This document shows, piece by piece, positions 31,459-42,150 of a stretch of DNA of 64,000 nt. Made by a program: the position numbers and the translations under genes. Origin of the DNA: Eopsaltria australis (lineage: Eukaryota > Chordata > Aves > Passeriformes > Petroicidae); assembly GCA_034509425.1 (NCBI GenBank), contig JAVTVJ010001741.1, forward strand, positions 124,001 through 188,000. The letters run 5' to 3'. The notes beneath the pieces were generated by a model that was given only the letters and a program-made list of their open reading frames with translations, ran no database searches and was not told the origin of the DNA. Every line of letters starts with the position of its first letter. The stretch's first letter is position 1.

Positions 31459-32942
31459 TCAAGGTTTGGGAGAAGCCATTTCTATGGTTTTTATCAATGC
31501 TCCCATACCTAGTTTTTGACATTGCTCAAGGATCAAAGGATGCCATTGGGCTTGTGTGTCCAGGTTAGCAAATACATTCCCTCCCATTAGGGCATCAGAT
31601 CCCACTGTATATCTAGGATCATCCTGAGGTCTGTGCATATTCTCTATTGCGGCTCTCTCGGCCATCTGTCTCCAGTTACTCTCAAAAAAACTCCAAACTG
31701 CACAGGCTGAAACAGCACCTGAGCAAGATGCTTGATATCAAAAGGTGCAAGCAAATCTGCATTTATCACCTGAATTACTTGCATAACTTCTGGAGACCCC
31801 AGACCATACTTAGCAACTCTCGCCTGTAAATCCTGAACTACCTTCCATGTAATCACATGATGACTATCCTGCTGGTTAGATCCTGGTGCAGCTTTAAACA
31901 CTGGATGCACTTGAGCACCTTCCCCTGCACCAACACTCCCCCCAGAAACCCGTTCTCCGATCATTTCAGTGTCAGTTGTAAATACTTCAGTATTCATATT
32001 AGGCACACCCAGCCTTTCAACCAACTCCCACTCCCCACACTCAAGGGCTTTTCATTTGACTTGTTCCCAAAACTGAGCCGGCTGTCTCGGCTGCACTGTC
32101 ACCTGACAAGGAGGCAGTGTCCAGTGCCTGGTTTTCCAAGCTTTGTTAGAGTGATGATAGCCACCCTCTCTTTCCCGTGAACACTCCCGCCTTGATGCAG
32201 CCACCGAGATTCCCTGTTCAATTTCCCTCTCATCCCCACTGTCACTGTCAGTGTCAGCGTCCTTTGGCAGTGGAGGAAACGCTTGCAAAAGCTGTCTTGT
32301 AGGAGGCTGCGCAGGCTGTGAAGATGGAAGCGAGGGGGTCGTAGGGGCAGGCTGTGCAGCAGAATCTGTTCTCCGTTCTCTTAAATTCATTTCTGCTAGT
32401 TGGTCAGCAGGCGAGGGATACACTCGCTCTCGCTGTACAAGGTCTCTAGGAGAAGGATAAGTTGGTGGCACATAGTCTTCTGAGGGGAGATATGACCTTT
32501 CAGCAACACCGTTATTTTTAGCAGAAGCAGGCTGAGTCTGAGGCAGGTCAGGAGCTGCCCTTTCTGAACAGCACCCGTTTCCTCCCTCTAATTCCATCTG
32601 CTCATCTTCTACAAGAGTTATTGCTGTCTTTTCAGTGAGCTGTCCTCCCTTTTCTCGCTCTTTTCTCCATTTCTTTAAAGCATCAAAGAGCAAGCGCCAG
32701 GTTGTTGCCAACTTTCGTGCGTCTTTATCTCCCCGAGAAATAGCTTCCCACAGTTCATCTCCAACTGCTTTCCAGGAGCTTACACTAAAAGCAACACTCG
32801 CATCTGCTGGAAAATCATGCAATTTTGCCCCCAAGAATATATTTCTCAGTGCATCGTCTGTTGTGTGAGCCCCTGTGCTCTTTAACAAGACTTTCCATGT
32901 AGACAGCACAGTCTTTTCCTGGCTAGATAAATTCTTCTCCAT
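31459..32942 (-). pseudogene. gag: ERV-A gag, matrix to capsid
   Basis: The frame starts at an ATG at 32942 (MEKNLSSQEK) and encodes a matrix-like helical domain, then a proline-rich region with PPTYP and PSLPSSQPAQPP late-domain-like motifs and an acidic cluster. It reads through to a TGA at 32052-32054. The same frame continues to 31644 with the capsid N-terminus (ending near VLFQPVQFGVF). A shift of frame near 31650 then leads into the rest of capsid, 31665 down to 31459. At least one nonsense mutation and one frameshift break it. No N-terminal glycine is present, so membrane targeting would not be by myristoylation. Confidence 0.85.
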
Positions 32943-33210
32943 GTTAAAGTTGTTCCTAACGACTCACCTTAATCAAGGTGTCAAAGTCTGGTCGACCAAA
33001 ATAGAATCCTCTGCTCACTAGCTTCGTTGGGCTCCATCTGCAGCAGCCCCTCGCCGTGCCGCTCGGTTCCCGCTATTCCAAGCAGGCGTCCTGCTCTCCT
33101 GGCAGGCTCCTTGGATTACCCTAATTCCAAAAAATCACTTTTCCCTTTCAGTCCCGAGCAAGTCAGCTCCAGGGATCAAGTCAGCCCCGCAGATCACGTC
33201 GAACCCACGG

Positions 33211-33228
33211 ATGACATCGGGGTCACCA
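33211..33228 (-). other. ERV-A primer binding site, tRNA-Trp type
   Basis: On the minus strand TGGTGACCCCGATGTCAT lies two bases from the LTR. It agrees with the tRNA-Trp site used by avian alpharetroviruses except for two positions. Confidence 0.85.
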
Positions 33229-33230
33229 TT

Positions 33231-33647
33231 TGTCGCAGTAGAGACAGACACACGACAATAATCCAAGGACAGAAAAAAAGTCTTTTATTAGTCTGTGTTA
33301 GTACCTTTATACCTTTTTTTACAGCTACAGTGGTTTGTTATGATTGGCTGCGTGACAAACAACGACAGGGCTGTCTAAAAAACAAGAACTATTCATAGCA
33401 CTATACAACAAGCTATGCAAGCAATTAGCTACACACTACAAGTACATTCTTGATGTTCCTCCTGATGTTCCTTTGGGTGCAAAACATCTTCAGTTATCTT
33501 CTTGTCTGTCCTTGAGGCCTTCACTGTGGCTGCAGGCTTTCATGTCCTCACTTTCTCATGAAGTTTTCTCACGGGTAAATCTTGATTGCTTCTAAGTCAA
33601 TTTCCAAGAGGCTTTCAGGCCTGCTGTCAGCCTCATCAAACCCCACA
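33231..33647 (-). repeat. ERV-A 5' LTR (417 bp)
   Basis: TGTCGCAG...CCCCACA, followed by the right target duplication GCAATG at 33648-33653. Divergence from the partner LTR is about 2%. Confidence 0.93.
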
Positions 33648-33653
33648 GCAATG

Positions 33654-34417
33654 TACTTATTCCTGGGTTTCAACTACCCTCGTCATATTCAGCTTGCATT
33701 GTGTTTTTTACATTACTACTTATTACATGGTGTAATGTTTAAATTAGCTTCATGTATAAAGGTCTGAATGGGCATGTCTGGATTATATTTCAAGATTCTA
33801 TTTTTTTTACAAGTGTGTGTGTTAACCTGAACTAATTTTCAGATTTTGCTTCAAGATTTACAAAAGGTTTCAGTCTGCATATTAAATCATCTGAATATAG
33901 ATGTCTGCATATTGGTGTCTATGTCAGGTAGGTCTTAAACAGTCACTAAAATTGAAAAGGCATAGAGGATGATCCAGGTGACCAGCCATTTAGTTGCTGA
34001 GAAGTAAATGGTTGGTGTTAATCAAGAAGCACTTGGGTATCCTAGACATCTTTTTAGGGCTAGTAGATACAAAATGATCTTTGAAATACCCAGTCTCCTT
34101 GGACTGGCATCTGGAATCAGGTGGGATATTCTAGAACTTCTTAAATGGCACAAGACCTATGTTAAAAATCAATTCAAGCCTTAGGTGTTTATTTTGAAAT
34201 AAGGTTAATTGCTCTCTGTAGTCCATAACCTCACTAGATCTCTGTTGACTATAATGAGACTTTGGACACAATCTTGTAGGTTAGCATCTTCATTTAGGTG
34301 CCCTATTTTGGGTCTAAATCTGACCTATGAGGCCTTTCATCCATGTGATTTTTAATAATGCCACGAACCTTGACTTAAAACTAGCCTCATAATCTAATTA
34401 AAATTTTATTAATCTTA
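33654..34417. other. Gene-free host sequence
   Basis: AT-rich; no feature recognised between the ERV-A insertion and the next LTR. Confidence 0.5.
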
Positions 34418-34421
34418 AATC

Positions 34422-34878
34422 TGATGCCTGAAGGATTTTTCTTCCTTTCTTCTGAATATTTCTTACACTGTTCCCTATATTCACAAGTATTAGCATGCAT
34501 ACTTGTGATGCTTTAGGTGATAGTTTAGCCTGGTTTCATGGTGTTTAGTAGGCGAGTAGACTAAACACCCCTGAAGCCACGTAGAGTTAGAAGACCAAAC
34601 ACCCTGTTTTCGTGAGCCCTCAAGGTCTCCTAGTAGGACAGATTTTGTAAACTAGAAGTTAGCCCACCCAGGCCCCTTATTGGGCCCTCCTGGTAGATAT
34701 GCTAATGTGTAGAGTCTTTAATTGTATACTCGACTGGGGGGACGGGGCTTTTTGCGACGTGTTCTACCTGGACGGCAGAAGCCATTGAATGGGATCCTAT
34801 TAAAATACCGAGGTAAACAACCCCCAACCCTCTAACCGTGTCTGAGCCTTTATTTCCTAAGACCAGAAAAAGGCATCA
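34422..34878 (+). mobile_element. Solo LTR, 457 bp, 4-bp target duplication
   Basis: TGATGCC...GGCATCA with flanks AATC at 34418-34421 and 34879-34882. The 4-bp duplication is the mark of class I (gammaretrovirus-like) integrases. The right end, with CCTATTAAAATAC as a possible polyadenylation signal, aligns with the tRNA-containing element at 13054-13312. A 10-bp perfect inverted repeat (GGTGTTTAGT at 34540-34549, ACTAAACACC at 34560-34569) forms a hairpin. Confidence 0.82.
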
Positions 34879-34882
34879 AATC

Positions 34883-36457
34883 CCTGGATTTAAGATTGAA
34901 AAATAAAAACAGAAAGGAGTTTTTTTAGTTCCAGGCATTAAATTCTTTCAAAACTCAGAATGTTTTTTAAATGCAGCAATTATTTATGCCATTAAAATTC
35001 AGCAATTTTACAGTGATAACTTTGCTTATATTTTGCCTTGTGGAAGTGAAAATAATGTGTGTAGCTCTTCTGTGCCTTAAAAAAAAGAGGCATATTTTCA
35101 TATTATGTATTGCCAATTTAAAAGAAAACTTGTATGTATTTACATGGTTGCATAAATTGGGTGGAGATTGTGTGCTAAGAATCACATCTGCTAATTTTTG
35201 TTTTGAAGTGTCTCTCTTCAACAAGTTTCTAAGAATGGATGATTTGTCAAGCAATGCTCTACTGTTATTAGTTTGGCAAAGTCTTTTCTAACTTCAGAAT
35301 TGCTTTTGTCTGCATAATTTGGCATTAAACTTGTACTTTAAACCTTCAGATACTTTTGGGTCTATTAGCCCCCTCCTCCCATAGTCTGTGCAAGCAGCTC
35401 AAGTGCATAATATTGTTTTTCAGATGGGCTTTGAGTTGTTGTGTGTTTAAAAGCTTTGAAAGCTTTTCTGACTACATCTATGAAATCCAGGAGATTTTTA
35501 GTATGCCCACTGTGTTTGCCACCAAGGTAATGGTATTTACCTGGTGACGATTTTAGTCTATTACATTAAAATAATGAAATAACTTTTAAATATACCCTGT
35601 ATAATGCATTCCAGGCACTTCTCACCATAACTGTTGCACAGGTGTCTTCAGGAATATTTCCCAGTCCCCACTCCTTGCAATGATTTAGCCTCAAGAACAT
35701 GGTCAGTGGGTGTGGTCAGTGTACCTGAAGGATTTTCCAGAACCACTGGGAGCACCAGGGCATCCCACAAGGCCATCTGAGCTATTAGTTTCCCCCCTCG
35801 TCCAGACCAGGTTGTACTTCTGCAAGGCAGAAGGACAGGAGAAAGCTTTTTGTGTTTTGTCAGTGCTTGGGTGAAGCGCTGAAGGGTGTGTTTGACAAAA
35901 AAGGACTTACTGGAGCAGAAAATGGACAAAACCCAGATCAGTCAGAAATGTTCTTAACAGAACTTCTTGAAAGTAGGGGTTATCTCACTTTTGTTGTTGA
36001 GTTCAACTGCTGTATTCATCATTTTTTTTCTATGTTTGTATTTAGTCCAGGGAAAGGGGAAAAAACTCATGTATAGACTTAATGTGCTGTCAACCTTTGA
36101 CATTTTGATGTAACTTCATGTAGTCTTTCTTTTAGCATAGCTATTTTGATGAATTTCCTTGCTAGCAATGAATAGTAAGATTGTAAAGAATAAATGTCTA
36201 TGTATAGATCTTCTAGACCTTTTTTTTTTTCCCTTGTAGGCTGGGACGGTGGGAGTGATTATGAGAATGGTTCAGGTTAAATGTAAGCATACATATGAGG
36301 TGTAATGCTGTAGTTTGCATGTTCTGTTGAGTTATACTTTACTGGTTTTAAGTATGATAAAGGATATTTTTTTAATTACTTGCTGCAGTAAATAGTGGAG
36401 TTTTTCTTTAAACCTCTGCTAGAAATAATGTCAAATGAAAAAATATTTTTGTATCAG
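34883..36457. other. Probable intron sequence upstream of the first visible exon
   Basis: No exon with splice sites was found here. The exon or exons for the N-terminal cytoplasmic tail, membrane anchor and stem of the GXYLT1-like protein must lie elsewhere, be too diverged to see, or be lost. AT-rich with T-runs. Confidence 0.5.
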
Positions 36458-36632
36458 ATATGATTATATGAAAACACATCCTTCTGAGAAAATGCATCTA
36501 GCAATGGTGGCCTGTGATGAAAGCCCGGAGGAGACTGTTACTATGATGAGATCAGCCATTATTTTCAGCATCAAACCTCTCCATTTTCATATTTTTGCTG
36601 AGGACCAATTGCATGAGAGTTTCAAAGACATA
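36458..36632 (+). CDS. GXYLT1: GXYLT1-like exon (first visible)
   Basis: The acceptor is TTTTTGTATCAG, the donor GTAAGT. The exon is 175 nt; the first base completes a split codon and the end is in phase 0. It encodes the start of the catalytic domain (EKMHLAMVACDE ... FHIFAEDQLHESFKDI). Confidence 0.88.
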
Positions 36633-37587
36633 GTAAGTATTCAAAAATGTATTCAATCAATTTGTAGCACAATGTGAGTAATATCCAGAAATTCTTCTAC
36701 TTGTTTGATAGAATGGCAGAAATGAAGGAGTCTAAAAATAAGGTAATAAGGCATTCGTAGTGCTGGATTGGGATCTTTGAAATTTTTTCCTGTGGAAGAA
36801 TGCCAGCTGCTGATACCAGAGTTTCTCCTAGAGACAGACCAAAACTTTCTGATATGTCATCTTGAATCTGTTAAATACAAGCCTGATGTTCTGAATGCAA
36901 ACCTTGTGTGAGCTTATTTAGAGTTAGCTTTACAAGAAAAAATTGGAGATCTGTCCTTTTTTCGTCCCTGTGCTTACAGCATGAGTCAGTCATATATTGT
37001 TTAAAGAAAGTGAAACACCAGGTTTTGAATATGGTAGATATGGTTCTGTCTAATTTTAGTAAATTTCAGTTAATGAAAATTACATTATGACTAGAGTAGC
37101 AGTTTTAGAAGCTGACGAGACTATAACTGTTGAGGATTTTACTATTTTTGTGCTTAAAATGTCATATTAACTGTGATATTAGTATGTTACACATGCTAAT
37201 TTATATACACTGTTATGCAAACAGTAGCTGTGGCAAAAATGGCGTAAGATTACTTTAAATTTGGAAACATTTAGTTGGTGTTTCTTCTGTGGCAACTAGT
37301 TAAGAGGGGAAGTTTTAATTCATATACTTACTTTTTTAAAATACTAATTTAGTTTACTTCCTCTTCCTTTTGAATGTAACCTGATATGATGTGTTTTCTC
37401 CATAGTGGCCTGCAGGTGCCACTTTTTATTCAAGTCTTTTGATTAGCTGACAAATTCTTGGATTTCTGTTATGGAAAAGAGGCATTGTACTTGTGTTCAA
37501 GTATCAATTTGAATGGAGGATTGATTTTTTTTTTTTTTTTTGGTAATAGAATTGAAGTAATTTTTGTGATTTCTTATTTTCACATAG

Positions 37588-37713
37588 CTTGATGAATTCC
37601 CCTATGAAGGAAAAGTTAATTACACATTATATCCAATAACATTTCCATCTGAGAGTGCAGCAGAATGGAAGAAATTGTTTAAACCATGTGCTTCACAAAG
37701 GCTATTTTTGCCA
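37588..37713 (+). CDS. GXYLT1: GXYLT1-like exon
   Basis: 126 nt, phase 0 at both ends, acceptor TTTTCACATAG, donor GTAAGT. It encodes [20 protein letters not shown] and the conserved [20 protein letters not shown]-run precedes the acceptor. Confidence 0.92.
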
Positions 37714-38520
37714 GTAAGTTACTTTGTAAAAAGACAATCCTGAAGTCTGTTTATGAAGCATCAAACTCCTTGTTAATCTGATTTTGGTTTGGTTTTAAAT
37801 GAAGAACTACTACTACTACTTTTGAAAGTTACTTTTATGACATCCTAAAAAACCCTCTGAATTTAATGTTCTTCTGTGGCACTAGTACCCTATGGAATAA
37901 AACTCCTTTTCTCACTTGATGCATTATGGCACAGTATCCTCAGAAAGAGGTATAGGTCATGTCATCATCTCAGAGGTAAGATGAATTTATCACACCTCAT
38001 CTCATTCAGTTGGAAAGTCTCCTGCATGCATGGGTCTGAGAAGTGTTAGAGAAAAGGAAACAAGAAATGGGCTATTGTTGCCAGTGTTTTGTGCATATGC
38101 TTATCTAAGACACTTCAGAAAACATACTTCAGGCTTGGTGAATTAAAGCAGTGGCAGCTATCTCCCAAATAGTCTCTTTTGGGGCTCTTAACACTTGTTT
38201 GATGAGCTGCATGGGAAAGCAAGGGGACAGGAGCAAGGTAGGGGCTTCTGTTAATGTTACACGTGGCCTCCACCTACTCCTGAGGAGCCCTGACATAAAA
38301 TGTAGAATGAGTGCCTTTGCATTGCTGTTCTATATAAAACATTTCCCTCTACAAAAATTCTTTAAAATGAGAAAAAAGGAGTGATGACAAATTTATTGAC
38401 TGCAAACTGTCAGCGTAAAGTGAATTTATTTGCATATGGTAAAAATTTGTTAAACTTTTTTGTGTTTTGTGAAGTTCAATAAAACTTAAATTTTTGGTTT
38501 TAAATTTCTTTCCCTCACAG

Positions 38521-38772
38521 TTAATCCTCAAAAATGTGGATTCACTACTGTATTTTGATACTGACATCCTGTTTTTGAGGCCCGTTGATGATATTTGGTC
38601 TTTCCTGGGGAAGTTCAGCTCCACACAAATAGCTGCAATGGCACCAGAACATGAAGAGCCTCGTATTGGATGGTATAATCGTTTTGCTAGACATCCCTAT
38701 TATGGAGCAACTGGAATTAATTCTGGAGTCATGCTAATGAATATGACACGTATCAGAAGAAAATATTTCAAG
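38521..38772 (+). CDS. GXYLT1: GXYLT1-like exon with DxD motif
   Basis: 252 nt, phase 0, acceptor TTTCCCTCACAG, donor GTATGT. It encodes the nucleotide-sugar/metal site ([16 protein letters not shown]) and [19 protein letters not shown] through TRIRRKYFK. The valine commonly seen before the DTD in the family is phenylalanine here. Confidence 0.93.
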
Positions 38773-40120
38773 GTATGTGTGTTGCCTCAATTGCATTTTC
38801 TGTGGATTTCCATCTTTTAATTCTATTCCTGTTTCATATTCATGTGTATTTTTAAAAATTTTTTTTCTGTAATTGTATTAATGCTCTCAAAGTACACTGT
38901 GTTTAAAATAGTATCTATTTTTTAAATGTCATTCACTGTAAGACTTGGACTTCTTGAATTTCAAGTGTGCTTGATTGCTTTAATTTTTCTTAGTTGTGAG
39001 AGATCCTGTGACTTGACACAATTTGCTATAAACTACATTTGCCAATAGATATGCCCACATTATTTCTTCACTACAGGCATCCCAGAAAACAATTACTGTA
39101 AACCTGTAAAATGTGTGTAGTTGTATGACCAGGAGGTGGTGCTAAAACATTTAGTAAGTTGTTGAAAATGGTTTCCAGATTTTGATCTTTTACATTGTGG
39201 CCAGGTGATTATCACCCTGAGTATCTTTTTATTTGCTTTGAAGTCCTAGTTTTTGTAGACAAAGAAGTTCGTCATGAAAGTAGCTACTACTACATGCATG
39301 GAAGCAATGCACACATCAGTAGAAATGGTCATTGGTTCTCAGACTTGCACTTTTTTCTTATGTACTTTAAACACGAGTACAAAAGCAGTGCTATGTGATT
39401 ATGCTTGGGGAAGAAATGCATCTCTGTTTAAGAGAAGTTTGATTAGAGAAAAATAATCATGCAGTCAAAAACTGGAAGATGAATCCATAAGAGGAGCAAT
39501 ATAGACTTGCAGTAGACATTAATTCTCCCCCATTTCCAGGTTAATAAACAGCCTTCATCCTAGCATTCTTGCTATGTATTTTTCTTAAGGGAAATTCAGA
39601 GAATTTAAGAGAAATGGAGAATGGATTATCTCAGTTGGAGTTAAAAGTAGAAAGTTATAGTAGCTGTATTTTATGCCTGTAGTTTCACCAAGAAAACTTC
39701 TCTATTGTTGTCAGATATATCATCAGTGAAATCTTGCATTGTCTACTTTGTTTTACTGATTATAGCATATGGAAAAATGAAGATACTGAAAAGTATAAAG
39801 AGAAAAACATGGGATTGAAAGCTACATGTAATTTAAGCTCTGACAGTGCATTTCTGTATAGTGATTTCAGTGTGGTAAACGCTAAGAAAAAGTTGGTCTT
39901 TTATTCATACTGTGCCAGAATTCTGGTTTGGCTTCTCAGTACAACTTAGGCTATCAATTAATTGGAAACTTTATGCGTTTTTGGAAAAATTGGAGTTCAA
40001 ATTTTCAAAAACATACAGATTATGTAGGATAGTAAAATTGTCAATAAAATTAACTGTAGTTTTCTAGAGGACAACATAAAATCCTTTCTCCTTAACACCT
40101 AAACTGGTGTTTTCTTCAAA

Positions 40121-40150
40121 TTTAAGTGTATATATATATATATACTTAAA
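40121..40150. repeat. (TA)n palindrome
   Basis: TTTAAGT and ACTTAAA arms flank an alternating TA run, giving an almost perfect palindrome of about 30 bp. Confidence 0.8.
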
Positions 40151-41266
40151 ATATAAGATTTAATTAAGTGAAATAATTAATGAGTCTTTTGAAATTCAAA
40201 ATTAAACACTGCACTTTCCCTTGGTTCTAGAGGGCTAGAATATTTTTTCTGTGATTCTGTGAGATCTGGGCTAAGAGAGCGCAGAGCAGGGGAACCATTT
40301 AGTTTATTCTCTCTCACTACTTAGAGTGTGGTCCCACAAGCTTGGGGAGCATCACAGTGCCCTAAGATGCACAAGCTTTATTACGAAAACTACTGTTCAT
40401 GGAAACTTGCAGAGACTTTGTTTTCGTCTTCAGGTTCCTTGAATGTCTTATTAAAAAGAGAATTGGACAGTAGGAAAAATTGCAGACATCAAAGCGAAAC
40501 TTGGAAAAGGATTTAGTGTAGCTGAGTCCATACACAGTGGGCCTGAGAGTGTATGACTCCACTTGTGACTGATAGCAAAGGAGTTACTATTCTCAAACCT
40601 TTGGAAAAGAGGTAAACCAAATTCAGGGGTAGGGACTGTCCTAATACCCCTTGCCAGTGACACTGCAGATGCTTTTGGACCTTACAGGTAACAGTTCCAT
40701 GTTGTGTCCCATTAACTATTCCAGTTAAATACAGTAGAACTAGAAAATGCTTCATTGTGTTATGGGAAGGTGTGAATTTGTTTCTATTCTTTCAGGAGGC
40801 TCAACAAATTCTTCAAAAAGTATACAAGTTCTGGGAATTTTTGTATCTTTTTAATGATGACTGTAGACCTTTTTGCATGATACTGTAGTGCTAGAGCATT
40901 TATCTGAAGTGAAAGATTTGGATTAGGATATTCCTCCAGTGCTATGGATTTAAAACTGTGGGTTCTTTGTCTGTTATAGCCCAAATTACAAGCTGAGCCG
41001 CTTGAGGCCTTTAAGCATCTTTCTTCTGTTGTCACATTGACTAATAAGAGTCAGGAGGGTCCAGAAGATGGATAAACAAAAAATAGAACCAGAGACTTTA
41101 GCCAATGGTTATAATGTTCATCTGGGTAGCAATAACCTGTAGTTCCATGTACTGCTCCAGAATTAAGTCATATTTTATCCACTTACTTATTCGAGCCTCA
41201 GTCTTCTCAGGATTGTCAGGTCAGGCCATTTCAGACAAGCATCCTTAGCTGTCGGTGGTGCCTAAT

Positions 41267-42150
41267 TGTCTTGGTTTGAAAGACAGGTGTCTGCTAAGGA
41301 AGGCAGGAGCCTCCCTTGGAATGGAAAACTGTAACCCCTCTCCCTCCAAATTATTATAAATTTGAAATCAAGGGGCTCTCAGGCAAAGATATGAGAATAG
41401 GAATAACAGTTCTTTACTAATATCTAAAACAAAGTTAACAAATAACAACTATGGCATTAACCAACAAACAGAACCAGAAACCCAGTGGCAGCCTGCTTGG
41501 CCTCAGGCACCTTCCCCTTTTGGTGCAGTTCCAGTCACAGTCGGCAGGGGGCGCTCTGGGTGCGATGATTCCCTGGCGGCTGCAGGGGTAATGCGTGTTA
41601 ATGGCGGCTGCCCGGGGCAGGGAGGGATGGAGGAGAGGCTTTGTTTCACAAACCCTCGGAGGCAGCTGGTGCGGGTGCCCCAGCAGGATCCTCGGACACA
41701 GCGAGCTGGGACAGCAGGAAGTCTCGGTGGGCAGGGGAGCACAGTTACAGCGTAGCAAAAACTCGGAGCGGTGCCGAAGGAGCAGGGGAAAGACGGGCCG
41801 GTGGCAGCTCGGCTCCCGGTGGGGTAGGGGGAAAACTCACAGCAGACAGACCGGCAGCTCCGTGCTGGTTTCTCAGTGGCCGTGGGTTCAGAAAAACAGC
41901 AGCTCCAACCGTTCGGCTCTGAGGGTCCCGAGCGAGAGAGCCAGCCCTTCCTCCGCCCTTGCTTTTTCAGTCCGGAAATCTCACGTTCTCCCTGCTTTCT
42001 GAAAGAAATTTCCCCCGCCCTGTCAAGGAGAAAGGCTCCAGCCACGCACTTTTGTTCTCTTAAGTACTCCGTCCTTAGTTCCCTAGCAACCCATGGGAGA
42101 AAAATTCCTGAAGGAAGAAAAACCAAAAAAACTAGATCCAAACTCCAGCA
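41267..42150 (-). mobile_element. Solo LTR of family D, copy D2 (884 bp)
   Basis: TGTCTTGGTTTGAAAGACAG...CTCCAGCA with an exact 5-bp duplication CTAAT (41262-41266 and 42151-42155). It is the shortest of the three family copies, with only about 1.3 units of the 38-bp tandem repeat. It lies antisense in the GXYLT1-like intron. Confidence 0.92.

Larger units (their letters stand above)
16704..33647 (-). mobile_element. ERV-A, outer provirus of the nest
   Basis: Two near-identical LTRs (16704-17125 and 33231-33647) bound the insertion on the minus strand. Removing the nested ERV-B leaves about 6.0 kb, ordered 5' LTR, tRNA-Trp primer site, gag with two zinc knuckles, the C-terminal end of integrase, env surface part, [ERV-B], env transmembrane part, polypurine tract, 3' LTR. 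Protease, reverse transcriptase, RNase H and most of integrase are missing, with unrelated sequence at 29650-30780 in their place. Stops and at least one frameshift break gag. The 6-bp duplication and gene order fit an ERVK/alpharetrovirus-like group. Confidence 0.9.

Noticed and set aside
34506..34878. Alternative LTR start at TGATGCTTTAGG
   Set aside because: Starting at 34422 gives matching inverted ends and an exact AATC duplication; the alternative gives neither.
39195..39398. 67-codon frame as an extra exon of the GXYLT1-like gene
   Set aside because: The flanking exons join in phase without it, and it has no family motif or good splice sites.
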